Shown: positions 16,644-27,456, counted from the first letter of the stretch. The stretch is DNA of 35,837 nucleotides from Oceanisphaera arctica (GCF_002936955.1 NZ_MPZM01000033.1:1-35837); one strand, 5' to 3'. Made by a program: numbers and translations. The notes: generated by a model not told the origin, from the letters alone.

Positions 16644-17045
16644 TCAGCCGAAGCGGCGTGATTTTCGGTTAACTTCGTCGATTTGAGAGTTCAACGTGCA
16701 GAAGTCGTAGAGAAACCCTATCAGGAATAAGCCGCCGGTAAAGAACCAGATGATCGCAGTGATCCACTTGCCCATGTACAGACGGTGAATGCCGAAGATG
16801 CCGAGAAAGGTCATCAGAATCCAGGTCAGGCTGTAGTCTTTGGGGCCGGTGGCGTAACGCAGGTCGGCATCCCGGTCCATGGACGGAATGAGGAACAAGT
16901 CCACTATCCAGCCGATGAAGAACAGGCCCAGGGTAAAGAAGTAGATAGTGCCGCTGATGGGCCGACCGTAATAAAACCGGTGTGCGCCCATGAATCCGAA
17001 AATCCACAGGATGTAACCGATCACCTTGCTGTGTGTGTTGTTCAC
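16644..17045 (-). CDS. Double TM2-domain membrane protein
   Basis: A 133-residue protein made of two TM2 units, each a pair of hydrophobic helices joined by a short turn: IGYILWIFGFMGAHRFYYGR...GTIYFFTLGLFFIGWIVDLFLIP (about residues 9-55) and LTWILMTFLGIFGIHRLYMGKW...AIIWFFTGGLFLIGFLYDFC (about 72-117). Each has the GxHRFY/GxHRLY motif and a closing D. Between the units is the conserved GPKDYSLTW linker. Such proteins sit in the inner membrane and their role is unknown. It is followed by its own terminator and preceded by the structured repeat at 17207. Confidence 0.85.
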   Translation of the reverse strand: MNNTHSKVIGYILWIFGFMGAHRFYYGRPISGTIYFFTLGLFFIGWIVDLFLIPSMDRDADLRYATGPKDYSLTWILMTFLGIFGIHRLYMGKWITAIIWFFTGGLFLIGFLYDFCTLNSQIDEVNRKSRRFG

Positions 17046-17206
17046 TGTCGCCTAGCCCCCAGAGCCATGATCACCAAACCCACTATCTTAGCCGTTGCCA
17101 TCCGTGATCGCCATGCCCAGACGGCGGCAGGCGACCCGGCTCGTCGTCCCGGACAAAGCAACACCCCGCCCCGCCTCTCCCGGGCGAAAGTCCGATGCTG
17201 GCAGGA

Positions 17207-17390
17207 GGACAAAGGGATCTGCTCCACCGACCTTCTGTTTCAGGGATGAAACAGAGAGCCCCCATGGGGTGAGCTTGTCTCACCGTGACGAGCGGTTTCA
17301 GCCTGACCGAATATCCAGTGAATATTCGTAGCAGGCTGATAGTACGAGTGTCATGTCATATGGCGTGTCGTCGGAGCGGGCCCTTTGTCC
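17207..17390. repeat. Structured repeat element, copy A, with inverted ends
   Basis: The ends are inverted copies of each other: GGACAAAGGG-ATCT-GCTCC at 17207-17225, and the complement of GGACAAAGGG-CCC-GCTCC ending at 17390. Inside are three clean hairpins: CTGTTTC/GAAACAG (17235-17254), GGTGAG/CTCACC (17268-17284), and a two-part stem CAGCCTG + CGAATAT / ATATTCG + CAGGCTG (17299-17338). A shorter copy in the opposite orientation is at 24118-24218. No open frame is convincing. The 160 bases before it (17046-17206) hold the TM2 gene leader and sequence weakly similar to that flanking copy B. It could be a non-autonomous mobile element or a structured RNA. Confidence 0.7.
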
Positions 17391-17421
17391 GACGTTCCAC
17401 CACACCGTTGCCCAACATAAC

Positions 17422-17446
17422 AAAAGGCCCGTATTCACGGGCCTTT
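17422..17446 (-). terminator. Intrinsic terminator of the thiamine operon
   Basis: AAAGGCCCG (17423-17431) pairs with CGGGCCTTT (17438-17446). On the minus strand the hairpin is followed by TTTTG. It lies 36 bases past the thiH stop. Confidence 0.8.
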
Positions 17447-17482
17447 GGCATTTTCAAACCTTTGGTGCAGCGATTCAGCGGA

Positions 17483-18604
17483 TTAACGGCTGGCAGAGTA
17501 GCTGTTGTCCCAGTCTTTCCATACCGGTTGCAGGCCGGTGGCGGTAATGGCTTTCGCTACCTCGGCCGGGCTGCGATCGTCGTCGATTTCGAACTGTTCC
17601 AGCTCTTCCTTGTCGTCGGCCACATAGCCGCCGGGCTGGGTCTTGGAGCCGGCGCTGATGCTGGTGATGCCGAGCGGTATCACCTTGTCGCGGAACTCCT
17701 GGGCCTCGCGGGTCGACAGGCTCAGCTCCAGCTCGCCGTCGAACATGCGATAGGCACAAATCAACTGCACCAACTGGCGATCGGTCATCACCGACTTGGG
17801 CACCAGGCCGCCTTCGCAGGGGCGCAGACGCGGGAACGACACCGAATAACGGGTCTGCCAGTAATTCTTTTGCAGATAGCGCAGGTGCGCCGCCACATAG
17901 AAACTGTCGGCACGCCAGTCTTCCAGTCCGAACAGGGCGCCCAGGCCAATCTTGTCGATGCCCGCCTTGCCCAGCCGATCCGGGGTTTCCAGCCGCCAGC
18001 GAAAATCCTTCTTCTTGCCGCGAATATGGTGCTCGTCGTAAGTCAGGTGCTGATAGGTTTCCTGATACACCATGACGCTGTCGAGCCCGTATTCGCGCAG
18101 CTCGGCGTATTCTTCTTCCGACAGCGGCTGCACTTCCATCATCACGTAACTGAAATGACGCTTGATGATGGGCAGCATCTGCTTGAAGTAGTCCTGCCCC
18201 ACCTTGCCTTCGTGCTCGCCGGTCACCAGCAGCACGGTATCGAAACCCATAGCCTTGATGGCCAGACATTCCTGCTCGATTTCCTCGGCACTCAGGGTCT
18301 TGCGCTTGATCCGGTTGCTCATCGAAAAACCGCAATAGGTGCAGTCGTTGGCGCACAGGTTGGACAGATACAGCGGAATGTAAAAACCGACAGTGTTGCC
18401 GAAGCGCTTGCGGGTCAACTGATAAGACTGTTGAGCCATCTGCTCCAGATAGGGCTCGGCGGCGGGAGAGATCAACGCCATAAAGTCCTGCAGATCCCGC
18501 TTCGGCTTGGCCAGGGCGCGCTCCACGTCTCGCGCCTGCTTGCCATAGATGCTCATCTTGACGTCATCCCAGTCCATGGATGACCAGACGTCGAAGAAAC
18601 TCAT
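17483..18604 (-). CDS. thiH: 2-iminoacetate synthase (tyrosine lyase)
   Basis: ThiH is a radical SAM enzyme that cleaves tyrosine to give dehydroglycine (2-iminoacetate) for thiazole formation with ThiG. The 373-residue product has the CxxxCxxC cluster motif at Cys84, Cys88 and Cys91 ([14 protein letters not shown]). Downstream blocks typical of ThiH are [41 protein letters not shown], and [11 protein letters not shown]. Its start overlaps the thiG stop by four bases. It is the last gene of the thiC operon and is followed by a terminator. Presence of ThiH rather than the glycine oxidase ThiO implies the tyrosine route. Confidence 0.97.
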   Translation of the reverse strand: MSFFDVWSSMDWDDVKMSIYGKQARDVERALAKPKRDLQDFMALISPAAEPYLEQMAQQSYQLTRKRFGNTVGFYIPLYLSNLCANDCTYCGFSMSNRIKRKTLSAEEIEQECLAIKAMGFDTVLLVTGEHEGKVGQDYFKQMLPIIKRHFSYVMMEVQPLSEEEYAELREYGLDSVMVYQETYQHLTYDEHHIRGKKKDFRWRLETPDRLGKAGIDKIGLGALFGLEDWRADSFYVAAHLRYLQKNYWQTRYSVSFPRLRPCEGGLVPKSVMTDRQLVQLICAYRMFDGELELSLSTREAQEFRDKVIPLGITSISAGSKTQPGGYVADDKEELEQFEIDDDRSPAEVAKAITATGLQPVWKDWDNSYSASR

Positions 18605-19371
18605 AAGGTCTCCAGGAAGGCAGTAAGCGGGCTGGACGCCTGAGCCTGCTGACTCTGGCCGACCAGACCGGCTTCATAGGCCATGCGGCCGGAAATCACC
18701 GCCAGCTTGAAGGCCTCGGCCATGGCCACCGGGTCACCGGCCACGGCGATGGCGGTGTTGACCAGCACCGCATCGGCGCCCAGTTCCATGGCGTAGGCGG
18801 CGTGGCTGGGGGCACCTATGCCCGCGTCCACCACCACAGGCACATTAGCCTGCTCTATGATGATCTCGAGGAAGTCATGAGTGACCAGGCCCTTGTTGGA
18901 GCCGATGGGGGCGCCCAGCGGCATCACGGCCGCACAGCCCGCTTCTTCCAGCCGCTTGCACAGCACAGGATCGGCACCGCAGTAGGGCAGCACGATAAAG
19001 CCGTCTTTCACCAGCAGCTCGGCGGCCTTGAGGGTCTCGATGGGGTCGGGCAGCAGATACTTGGGGTCCGGGTGAATTTCCAGCTTGAGCCAGTTGGTGC
19101 CCAGGGCTTCGCGCGCCAGCCGGGCGGCGAACAGTGCTTCTTCGGCGTTTCTGGCACCCGAGGTGTTGGGCAGAAGGTTCACGCCCAGTTCCAGCAGCGG
19201 CGGCAGAATATCGTCGCTGTGGTTTTTCAGATCCAGCCGCTTCAGCGCCATGGTCACCAGATCGGTGCCGCTGGCGACGAAGGCGTCCTTCATCTGCCGG
19301 CCACTGGCAAACTTGCCGGTGCCGGTGAACAGGCGGGAACTAAAGGTTTTATCGGCGATGATCAGACTCAT
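18601..19371 (-). CDS. thiG: Thiazole synthase
   Basis: ThiG condenses deoxyxylulose 5-phosphate, dehydroglycine and ThiS thiocarboxylate into the thiazole phosphate ring. The 256-residue TIM-barrel protein carries the active-site Lys96 in [11 protein letters not shown], the opening [28 protein letters not shown], and the phosphate-binding [21 protein letters not shown] and VLVNTAIA blocks. It starts one base after the thiS stop and overlaps thiH by four bases. It forms a complex with ThiH in the known pathway. Confidence 0.97.
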   Translation of the reverse strand: MSLIIADKTFSSRLFTGTGKFASGRQMKDAFVASGTDLVTMALKRLDLKNHSDDILPPLLELGVNLLPNTSGARNAEEALFAARLAREALGTNWLKLEIHPDPKYLLPDPIETLKAAELLVKDGFIVLPYCGADPVLCKRLEEAGCAAVMPLGAPIGSNKGLVTHDFLEIIIEQANVPVVVDAGIGAPSHAAYAMELGADAVLVNTAIAVAGDPVAMAEAFKLAVISGRMAYEAGLVGQSQQAQASSPLTAFLETL

Positions 19372-19372
19372 T

Positions 19373-19573
19373 TCAGCCTCCGGCTATGGCGTGGAACAGG
19401 GTAATGTTGTCGTTGGGGGTCAACTGTTGCTCGCCCCACTGGCTGCGGGCTACTACCTGCTGGTTAAGGGCCACCGCCACGCCGGGCTTGTCTTGCTCAA
19501 GCGTAACCAGTAACTGGCCGAGGGTAGTGCCCTCGGCCATATCCAGTGCTTCGTCGTTTAGTATTATGTGCAT
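19373..19573 (-). CDS. thiS: Sulfur carrier protein ThiS
   Basis: A 66-residue ubiquitin-fold sulfur carrier ending in the required Gly-Gly (HAIAGG). ThiF adenylates the C-terminus and it is then converted to a thiocarboxylate that feeds sulfur to ThiG. Other features are [12 protein letters not shown], the TTLGQLL helix start, and [10 protein letters not shown]. The ATG at 19573 is chosen because the family begins at this position; nine more codons are open upstream. It lies 5 bases after thiF and 1 base before thiG. Confidence 0.95.
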   Translation of the reverse strand: MHIILNDEALDMAEGTTLGQLLVTLEQDKPGVAVALNQQVVARSQWGEQQLTPNDNITLFHAIAGG

Positions 19574-19578
19574 TCTTT

Positions 19579-20331
19579 TTATTTCCCCTTGGGTCCACAC
19601 ACAGGGCAGGCCGGATCTTTCGGCACCTTGAGGCCGTGCCAGCGATGAGCCTTGGCGTCGAACAGCTTGAGCTCACCCCAGGGCAGGGTGCCGGTACCGG
19701 TAAAAAACTTGATGGCTTCCAGCGCCTGCAGCATGCCGATGGTGCCGACCACGGGGCCGATTACCCCGGAGTTGCTGCAGTTGAGGCGCTCGCCGATGTC
19801 GGGGCCATAAAGACAGCGATAACAACCATGGTCACGGGCCGGATCCAGCGCCAGCAACTGGCCTTCGAAACGGATGGCGGCGCCCACCAGCAGCGGCTTT
19901 CCCCAGGCGTAGCAGGCGGCGTTGATGTCCTGGCGGATCGAGATGTTATCGGTGCAATCCAGCACCAGATCCACCTCGGCTACAAAGTCGCCCAGACTCT
20001 GTTCGTCCAGCTTCTGGTTGATGGCAATCACTTCAATCTCGGGATTCAGCGTCAACAGTTTCTCGCGCGCCGTTTCCGCCTTGCTGTGCTGCAGGCAGTT
20101 CGTGTCGTACAGGGTCTGGCGCTGCAGGTTGCTGACCTCGATTTGATCGAAGTCGGCCAGCCAGAGGGTCCCTACCCCGGCCGCCGCCAGATACTGCACG
20201 GCGGGCGAGCCCAGGCCACCCAGACCCACCACCAGCACCGAGGCGTTTTTCAGCTTTAGCTGTCCCTCTTCGCCAACCTCTTCCAGCAACAAGTGCCGGC
20301 TGTAACGCATGAATTCGCTGTCGCTGAGCAT
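19579..20331 (-). CDS. thiF: ThiS adenylyltransferase
   Basis: ThiF is an E1-like enzyme that adenylates the ThiS C-terminus. The 250-residue product begins MLSDSEFMRYSRHLLLEEVG and has the ATP-binding VLVVGLGGLGSPAVQYLAAAG near residue 32. It also has DFDQIEVSNLQRQ, the DCTDN block, zinc cysteines in CYRCLYG and CPVCGPKGK, and the NCSNSGVIGPVVG segment holding the catalytic cysteine. The ATG at 20331 has GGAGGG a few bases before it and starts one base after the thiDE stop. The open frame extends 45 codons upstream into thiDE, but without homology. Confidence 0.96.
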   Translation of the reverse strand: MLSDSEFMRYSRHLLLEEVGEEGQLKLKNASVLVVGLGGLGSPAVQYLAAAGVGTLWLADFDQIEVSNLQRQTLYDTNCLQHSKAETAREKLLTLNPEIEVIAINQKLDEQSLGDFVAEVDLVLDCTDNISIRQDINAACYAWGKPLLVGAAIRFEGQLLALDPARDHGCYRCLYGPDIGERLNCSNSGVIGPVVGTIGMLQALEAIKFFTGTGTLPWGELKLFDAKAHRWHGLKVPKDPACPVCGPKGK

Positions 20332-20332
20332 C

Positions 20333-21841
20333 TTATCCCTCCACCATTTCCAGCAGATCGCGGATGGCCGCATCCGGATCGGCCGCTTCGGTAATGGCGG
20401 TGACCAAGGCGATGCTGCCGACATTGGTCTCGGCCACCAGCGGTACCCGGTCCCGACTGATGCCACCGATGGCCACCAGCGGAAATTCCGCCTCCATCAG
20501 CGCCACATAGCGGTGCAGCCGCTCCAACCCCTGGGGACGAGACTGCATGTCCTTGGTTTTAGTGGGGAAGATATGACCCAGTGCCAGATAGGAGGGCTTG
20601 AGTTCCCGGGCGCGCAGCATCTCGTAATAACCGTGGGTAGACAGCCCCAGCTTGAGACCGGCGGCACGAATGGCCTCCAGATCCGCCACTTCGATGTCTT
20701 CCTGGCCCAGGTGCACGCCATAGGCGCCGTGCTTGATGGCCAGCCGCCAGTAGTCATTGATGAACAGCCGGGCGTTGAAGCGTTGGCCCAGCTCGACTGC
20801 GGCCTTGATGTCTTCTTCCACCTCGGCGTCGGCCTTGTCCTTGATGCGCAGCTGCAGGGTACGTACCCCCTGCTCCAGCAGGCGCTCCAGCCAGGCGACC
20901 GTGGTCACCACCGGATAGAGCCCCAGTTTGAAAGTATCCATGGGAGCGAATTCGCCCCGGATGCTGGGGCCGGTAATGCCCAGCTGCTCGGCCAGGGCCG
21001 AGCCCGGCATTACCACGGCGGGAAAGTCGTCGAGATCCGTTGGCCAGCCCAAATGGGCCACGGGGCCGGCACCGGCACCGATGGCCTCGGCACCTTTCAG
21101 GCCCTGATTGACGTAGGCCTTGGCCAACACCAAGGCGTCTTCAATCGGGTAGTCCATCGCCACCGCGGTCGCGATGGCGGACGACAGGGTACAACCGGTG
21201 CCGTGACCGTGGCGGGTTTGCAGCATGGGGCTTGCCAGCCAGATTTCGCGCTGCCCGTCGGTGTAATAGTCGATGGCCTGCTCACCGGCCCAGGCCAGAT
21301 GGCCGCCCTTCACCAGCACGGCGCGCGCGCCCATTTTCAGCAGGGCGGCGGCACCGGCCCGCACATTGGCAGGCGAGTCGGGCGCGATGCCCGACAGAGC
21401 TTGCAGTTCCAGTGCGTTGGGGGTGATCAGGTCCACCTCGGGCAGCAAATGCTGCTTCAGCGCCGGCAATAGGTTGGCTTCGGCCATGGCCTGGCCGGTG
21501 CTGGCAATGGCCACCGGGTCCAGCACCACGAAGGGCTGCCACTGACGGCGGTATTCACGCAGATAACGCGCCAGCACCTCTGCCCGCAGGCCGCCGGGCA
21601 GCAGGCCAATCTTGATGGCTCTGGCCTGCATGTCGGTGGCCAGTGACACCAGCTGACTGGTAAAGGCCTGCATCAGTACCGGCTCTACCATGGATACCGC
21701 CACCGAGTTCTGGGCGGTAATGGCAGAGATAACCGAGCAGCCGTGGCCGCCCAGTCCCTGAATGGTGTGCAAATCGGCCTGAATACCAGCACCGCCGCCC
21801 GAATCGGAGCCGGCTATGGTCCAGACGATGGGTCTTGTCAT
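20333..21841 (-). CDS. thiDE: Fused HMP(-P) kinase / thiamine-phosphate synthase
   Basis: A 502-residue bifunctional protein. The N-terminal half (about 1-265) is ThiD, the kinase that phosphorylates hydroxymethylpyrimidine and its phosphate: [19 protein letters not shown] at 8-26, [19 protein letters not shown], and the catalytic [16 protein letters not shown]. The C-terminal half (about 295-502) is Thi[41 protein letters not shown], and FPLVAIGGI. In E. coli the same operon position holds a separate thiE, with thiD elsewhere, so the fusion supplies both. It sits five bases after thiC and one base before thiF. Confidence 0.96.
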   Translation of the reverse strand: MTRPIVWTIAGSDSGGGAGIQADLHTIQGLGGHGCSVISAITAQNSVAVSMVEPVLMQAFTSQLVSLATDMQARAIKIGLLPGGLRAEVLARYLREYRRQWQPFVVLDPVAIASTGQAMAEANLLPALKQHLLPEVDLITPNALELQALSGIAPDSPANVRAGAAALLKMGARAVLVKGGHLAWAGEQAIDYYTDGQREIWLASPMLQTRHGHGTGCTLSSAIATAVAMDYPIEDALVLAKAYVNQGLKGAEAIGAGAGPVAHLGWPTDLDDFPAVVMPGSALAEQLGITGPSIRGEFAPMDTFKLGLYPVVTTVAWLERLLEQGVRTLQLRIKDKADAEVEEDIKAAVELGQRFNARLFINDYWRLAIKHGAYGVHLGQEDIEVADLEAIRAAGLKLGLSTHGYYEMLRARELKPSYLALGHIFPTKTKDMQSRPQGLERLHRYVALMEAEFPLVAIGGISRDRVPLVAETNVGSIALVTAITEAADPDAAIRDLLEMVEG

Positions 21842-21846
21842 GTAGA

Positions 21847-23817
<1,971 letters not shown>

Positions 23818-23861
23818 TTAAATCCATGTTGGGTGAATTGCTTGTCAGGAGTGTTGAGGAA

Positions 23862-23893
23862 GAACTCGGCAGAAGAGGTGTGGCGCCAAGTTC
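23862..23893 (-). promoter_or_regulatory. Candidate expression-platform hairpin of the TPP riboswitch
   Basis: GAACTTGGC (minus strand, 23893-23885) can pair with GCCGAGTTC (23870-23862), with one T/G mispair, just after the aptamer. Only a short T-rich stretch follows and the thiC start is a further 57 bases on, so whether it ends transcription or acts through other pairing is unclear. Confidence 0.45.
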
Positions 23894-23895
23894 TC

Positions 23896-23985
23896 ACTTG
23901 CTTCCCTTACGCAGGTATTAGCCTGATCAGGTTCAACGGATCCCACTTTCTTTCGTGGTCTCAGCCCATATAGAGCACTCCGACA
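23896..23985 (-). promoter_or_regulatory. TPP riboswitch (THI element) of the thiC operon
   Basis: Read on the minus strand, the leader contains the conserved THI-box order: GGAGTGC, GGGCTGAGA, a variable hairpin with ACCACGAAAG / CTTTCGTGGT-like pairing, then GTTGAACCTGATCAGG with CTAATACCTGCG and GGGAAGCAA. These are the helices and pyrimidine- and diphosphate-sensing loops of the thiamine-pyrophosphate aptamer. It lies about 90 bases before thiC and should turn the whole operon down when TPP is plentiful. Confidence 0.95.
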
Positions 23986-24117
23986 AGATAGCGGCCAGTA
24001 TAAACAGACCCCGCTCACAAAAGCAAAGCCATTACTCGACATGTGGGCTATAAAAAATTAACCAAGATGAAACATTTAAGCATTGGACTCATTGGCGTTT
24101 TTTACTGGCAATACGTC

Positions 24118-24218
24118 GGACAAAGGGCCCGCTCCGCCGACACGCCGTAAATCCATCCATGGAGGCTCCGCCGCGCCCTCCTTGGCGCGAAGGGTCGGCG
24201 GAGCAGATCCCTTTTTCC
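24118..24218. repeat. Structured repeat element, copy B (inverted relative to copy A)
   Basis: Begins GGACAAAGGGCCCGCTCCG at 24118 and ends with the complement of GGAAAAAGGGATCTGCTCC at 24218. Its termini match those of copy A (17207-17390) in the opposite orientation. The body is shorter (101 bases against 184), is GC-rich, and contains GGAGGCTCC- and GGCGCG-type palindromes. Sequence just outside (to about 24300) holds another imperfect palindrome, CTGTTGG / CCAACAG. No transposase or credible reading frame is present. It occupies the gap between the thiC leader and the MenC-like gene; the remainder of that gap shows nothing further. Confidence 0.7.
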
Positions 24219-24371
24219 TCCTTGTAACTCCGATGTCGCCTGTTGGTAGCGCCAACAGCCAACTCGGATGCCAGGAAAGAGGCAAAGCAGGCAGTTGAGA
24301 TGATGGGCAAGAGCCAGACCTCATGTTACTTTTATCCAAAGATACTTCTGACGAGTTTGACGGAACCTCAC

Positions 24372-25295
24372 ATGCAGATTGCGGTTTATGTCTATGAACT
24401 TCCCCTGACCATGGCGCTTGCGATTAACGGCACCACCCTGAGTCGGCGCCGGGGCTTTTATGTGGATATTAACGGTCATTGGGGCGAAATAGCCCCCCTG
24501 CCCGGCAGCTCGGTTGAAACCCTGGCCGAGGCGGAGCAGGATTTGCTGGCCGCCTGCCGGCGGCTGAGCCTGGATCAGGCGCACGGCGCTCGGCTACCCT
24601 CGGTGCAGTTCGGGCTGGACTGTGCCCTCGCCGGCATTGGCGGTATCGACGACGAAGCGGCCCCCTCGTTACCGCTGCTCGAAGGTGCCCGCGAGCCCAT
24701 CATTCGCGCCTGGCGCTGCCGCCGGGTGCATCCGACACGGGCCTGGCTGAGCCTGACCGGCGATGTGCAGTTTGACGCAGGCCTGGTGCGCGAGCTCACC
24801 CTGCTGGCCCCTTCGTTGCGACTGGTGCTGGACGCAGGCGGCCGATTGTCGTCGGAACAACTGACCGGCCTGTGGCAGCGCATCGACGGCGAACGAGTCG
24901 ACTGGCTGCTGAACCCGGCCGCCGATATGCATGCGGAGCAGCAACTGGCCGAGCAACACGGCTGGCCGGTGGCCTTCGACCTGGCCCGTTATGGCAGCAC
25001 CGACTATTCCGTATTCGACGAACTCAAGGCCCTGGTGCTGCGGCCCAGCCAATTGGGCGGGCTGGCGCTGTGTCGGCAGCTCGTCGAACAGGCTCGTCAC
25101 CGGGGGCTGGAGTTAATGATCGCCGACAGCCTGGAAAGCGGCCTGGGCCATCATCAGCTGGCCTGGCTGTCGCAGCAATGGAATCCGGGAAAGCCGGCGG
25201 CGCTGGACCGATTGCGCTACCTGCTGGACTCGGGCGTGGACGAGAAGGACCGGCCCAAGATGGCCAGACTCAGCCTTATCCAACGCTACGGCTAG
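24372..25295 (+). CDS. MenC-like enolase-superfamily protein lacking key catalytic residues
   Basis: A 307-residue protein whose N-terminus resembles o-succinylbenzoate synthase MenC (LP...LxRRxGFYVDINGHWGEIAPLPG at 10-45; PSVQFGLDCALAG at 76-88; ADSLESGLG at 251-259). The MenC catalytic KxK motif is replaced by WLSLTG (125-130). The first metal ligand Asp is kept (LVLDAGG, Asp154). The second, Glu, appears as Asn181 (LLNP). Asp203 may be the third, and the second catalytic Lys is Arg224 (LVLRPSQLGG). It is therefore probably not a working OSB synthase. No other menaquinone genes adjoin; rnb follows 71 bases on. The ATG at 24372 is chosen from the MenC-type N-terminus; the ribosome-binding site is weak and upstream codons belong to repeat flank. 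Confidence 0.7.
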   Translation: MQIAVYVYELPLTMALAINGTTLSRRRGFYVDINGHWGEIAPLPGSSVETLAEAEQDLLAACRRLSLDQAHGARLPSVQFGLDCALAGIGGIDDEAAPSLPLLEGAREPIIRAWRCRRVHPTRAWLSLTGDVQFDAGLVRELTLLAPSLRLVLDAGGRLSSEQLTGLWQRIDGERVDWLLNPAADMHAEQQLAEQHGWPVAFDLARYGSTDYSVFDELKALVLRPSQLGGLALCRQLVEQARHRGLELMIADSLESGLGHHQLAWLSQQWNPGKPAALDRLRYLLDSGVDEKDRPKMARLSLIQRYG

Positions 25296-25366
25296 CGCTA
25301 AGGTTTCCTTGGCATCGGTGGGGTAAATCCGTATAGTCAGGCGCATATTTCGACAGGTCTTTACTT

Positions 25367-27334
25367 ATGTTTCAAAACAACCCCCTGCTGGCCCAGCTCA
25401 AGCAACAGATTCGCGAAACCCTTCCCATTAAAGAAGGAATAGTGAAAGGCACCTCCAAAGGTTTTGGTTTTCTTGAAGTAAGCGAAAAAGAAAGCTTCTT
25501 TATTCCGCCGCCGCAAATGAAAAAAGTGATGCATGGCGATCACATTACCGCCGTGGTGCGTACCGAAAACGAGCGCGAGCTGGTTGAGCCCGAGACCCTG
25601 ATCGAAGCCGGTGTTACCCGCTTTGTGGCCCGGGTGAAGTGGTTCCGTGATCGGCTCAATATAGTACCCGATCATCCGTTGATGAAAGATGCCATCAAGG
25701 CGCGCGCCATCAAGGGGTTGGACGAGAAAAGCCTGAAAGAAGGCGACTGGGTGCTGGGCGAAATGACCCGTCATGCCCTGAAAGACAACAACGGTTTTTT
25801 CGCAAGCGTGGTGGAAGTGATCGCCGGTGTTGAAGATCCCATTGCCCCCTGGTGGGTGGTGCTGGCCCGCAACAAGCTGGCCAACCAGGCGCCGGAAGAC
25901 AGAGCCGAGTGGCAGACGCTGGAAGACACACTGCCGCGTCAGGATCTCACCGATGTTCCCTTCTTCACCATCGACGGCGAATCCACCCTGGATATGGATG
26001 ATGCCCTGAGCGTGAAGAAACTGGATAACGCCTGGGAACTGACCGTTGCCATCGCTGATCCGACCGCTTATGTGGCCCACGACAGTGAAATGGACAGGGT
26101 CGCCGCCGAGCGCGCCTTTACCGTTTATCTGCCCGGCCGCAACATTCCGATGCTGCCCCGCACCCTGGCCGACGAACTCTGTTCGCTGCAGGAAGGGGTA
26201 GAGCGTGCGGCCCTGTGTGCCCGCCTGCATATAGACTTTGACGGCAAGGTGTCCGGCAAGGCCGAATTCTTCGCAGCCCGCATTCGCTCCCAGGCCAAAC
26301 TGAGCTACGACAAGGTCTCTGACTGGGTCGAGCAAATCGGTGACTGGCAGCCCAGCAGCGACGTCATTGCCGAGCAGTTGCGTGAACTGACCGCCCTGAC
26401 CCATGCCCGCAGCGCCTGGCGCAGCGAAAATGCCATCGTGTTCAAAGACAGACCCGATTACCGCTTTGCCCTGGATGACGACAGCAACGTAACAGCCATT
26501 CTGGTCGATCACCGTCGCATCGCCAACCAGATGGTGGAAGAGGCGATGATCGCCGCCAACCTGTCTTGCGGTAACTGGCTGACCGAGCATGTCGGCACCG
26601 GTATCTTCAACGTGCACGCCGGCTTTGATCCCGAAAAAATGGAACAGCTGGTCGAGCTGCTGCAGACCCACGAAGCCCCCTTCGAGCCGGACACCCTGTC
26701 GAGCCTCGACGGTTTCTGTGCCCTGCGCCGCTGGCTGGACGCCCGCGACACCAGTTATCTGGACAGTCGTACCCGTCGTTATCAGTCTTTCGCCGCCATG
26801 AGCGCCACCCCGGGTGAGCACTTTGGCCTGGGCCTGACTGCCTACGCCACCTGGACCTCGCCGATTCGTAAATACGGCGACATCGTCAACCATCGTCTGA
26901 TCAAGGCCATTCTCGCCGAGCAGGCCCATGAGGTTCATGCGCCGAGCGTTGAGCTGGCCGTTCATCTGTCCGAACAGCGCCGCATGCACCGTCGTGCCGA
27001 ACGCGATATCGCCGATTGGTTGTATGTGCGTTATCTGCAACCGGCCGTGGCCGAAGCCAAGGTGTTCGATGCCGAAGTGATCGATATCGGTCGCGGTGGC
27101 GTCAAGCTGCGCCTGCAGGAAAACGGCGCCGTGGTCTTCATGCCCTCCTCCCTGATCCTGGCCAACCGGGATCGACTGGAATGCAGCTGGGACGATGGCC
27201 GGGTTTACCTGGACAAGGCCCCGCTGTACGAGCTGGGTCAGGCGGTACAGGTGATCATCACCGAAGCGATTGAAGACACCCGCTCGCTGATCGCCAAGCC
27301 GGCACAGCCGATCTCACCGGTCGCCCCGCAATAA
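25367..27334 (+). CDS. rnb: Exoribonuclease II
   Basis: RNase II degrades single-stranded RNA processively from the 3' end. The 655-residue protein is near the E. coli length (644) and has N-terminal cold-shock domains (about 15-175), the RNB catalytic domain, and a C-terminal S1 domain (about 560-645, VFDAEVIDIGRGGVKLRLQENG). The active-site aspartates are at 203, 209, 211 and 212 in FTIDGESTLDMDDALSV. The RNB block YATWTSPIRKYGDIVNHRL is present near residue 490. The start is an ATG with a modest AGG upstream. The gene ends before a strong terminator and appears monocistronic. Confidence 0.97.
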   Translation: MFQNNPLLAQLKQQIRETLPIKEGIVKGTSKGFGFLEVSEKESFFIPPPQMKKVMHGDHITAVVRTENERELVEPETLIEAGVTRFVARVKWFRDRLNIVPDHPLMKDAIKARAIKGLDEKSLKEGDWVLGEMTRHALKDNNGFFASVVEVIAGVEDPIAPWWVVLARNKLANQAPEDRAEWQTLEDTLPRQDLTDVPFFTIDGESTLDMDDALSVKKLDNAWELTVAIADPTAYVAHDSEMDRVAAERAFTVYLPGRNIPMLPRTLADELCSLQEGVERAALCARLHIDFDGKVSGKAEFFAARIRSQAKLSYDKVSDWVEQIGDWQPSSDVIAEQLRELTALTHARSAWRSENAIVFKDRPDYRFALDDDSNVTAILVDHRRIANQMVEEAMIAANLSCGNWLTEHVGTGIFNVHAGFDPEKMEQLVELLQTHEAPFEPDTLSSLDGFCALRRWLDARDTSYLDSRTRRYQSFAAMSATPGEHFGLGLTAYATWTSPIRKYGDIVNHRLIKAILAEQAHEVHAPSVELAVHLSEQRRMHRRAERDIADWLYVRYLQPAVAEAKVFDAEVIDIGRGGVKLRLQENGAVVFMPSSLILANRDRLECSWDDGRVYLDKAPLYELGQAVQVIITEAIEDTRSLIAKPAQPISPVAPQ

Positions 27335-27370
27335 GCCGGTCAATAAAGGGCTGAAGCAAAAAGCCGATGT

Positions 27371-27400
27371 AAAAAGGGCCTGCCAATGCAGGCCCTTTTT
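27371..27400 (+). terminator. Intrinsic terminator after rnb
   Basis: AAAAAGGGCCTGC (27371-27383) pairs perfectly with GCAGGCCCTTTTT (27388-27400) around a CAAT loop, 36 bases past the rnb stop. Confidence 0.95.
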
Positions 27401-27426
27401 GTTGGTAAAATACGATAGATCCACTC

Positions 27427-27456
27427 TTGCTTTCATATTCTTTAAACGAATATTAA
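27427..27456 (+). promoter_or_regulatory. Candidate cysP promoter in an AT-rich leader
   Basis: TTGCTT (27427-27432) and TATTAA (27451-27456) are 18 bases apart. The surrounding 27420-27480 is markedly AT-rich, with a repeated TTTAAA. In enterobacteria cysP is activated by CysB, which binds degenerate AT-rich sites, so this is the likely control region. I cannot assign an exact CysB site. Confidence 0.35.

Noticed and set aside
24076-24339. Possible small proteins across repeat copy B, and likewise across copy A
   Set aside because: Their translations simply follow the repeat (for example a GSAPPT-type segment) and have no ribosome-binding site or independent conservation visible; they look like spurious frames in a repeat family.
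25361-27040. A very long open frame antisense to rnb, and similar ones antisense to thiC and thiH
   Set aside because: High-GC coding DNA leaves the opposite strand open; the sense genes are strongly conserved and the antisense translations show no family motifs.
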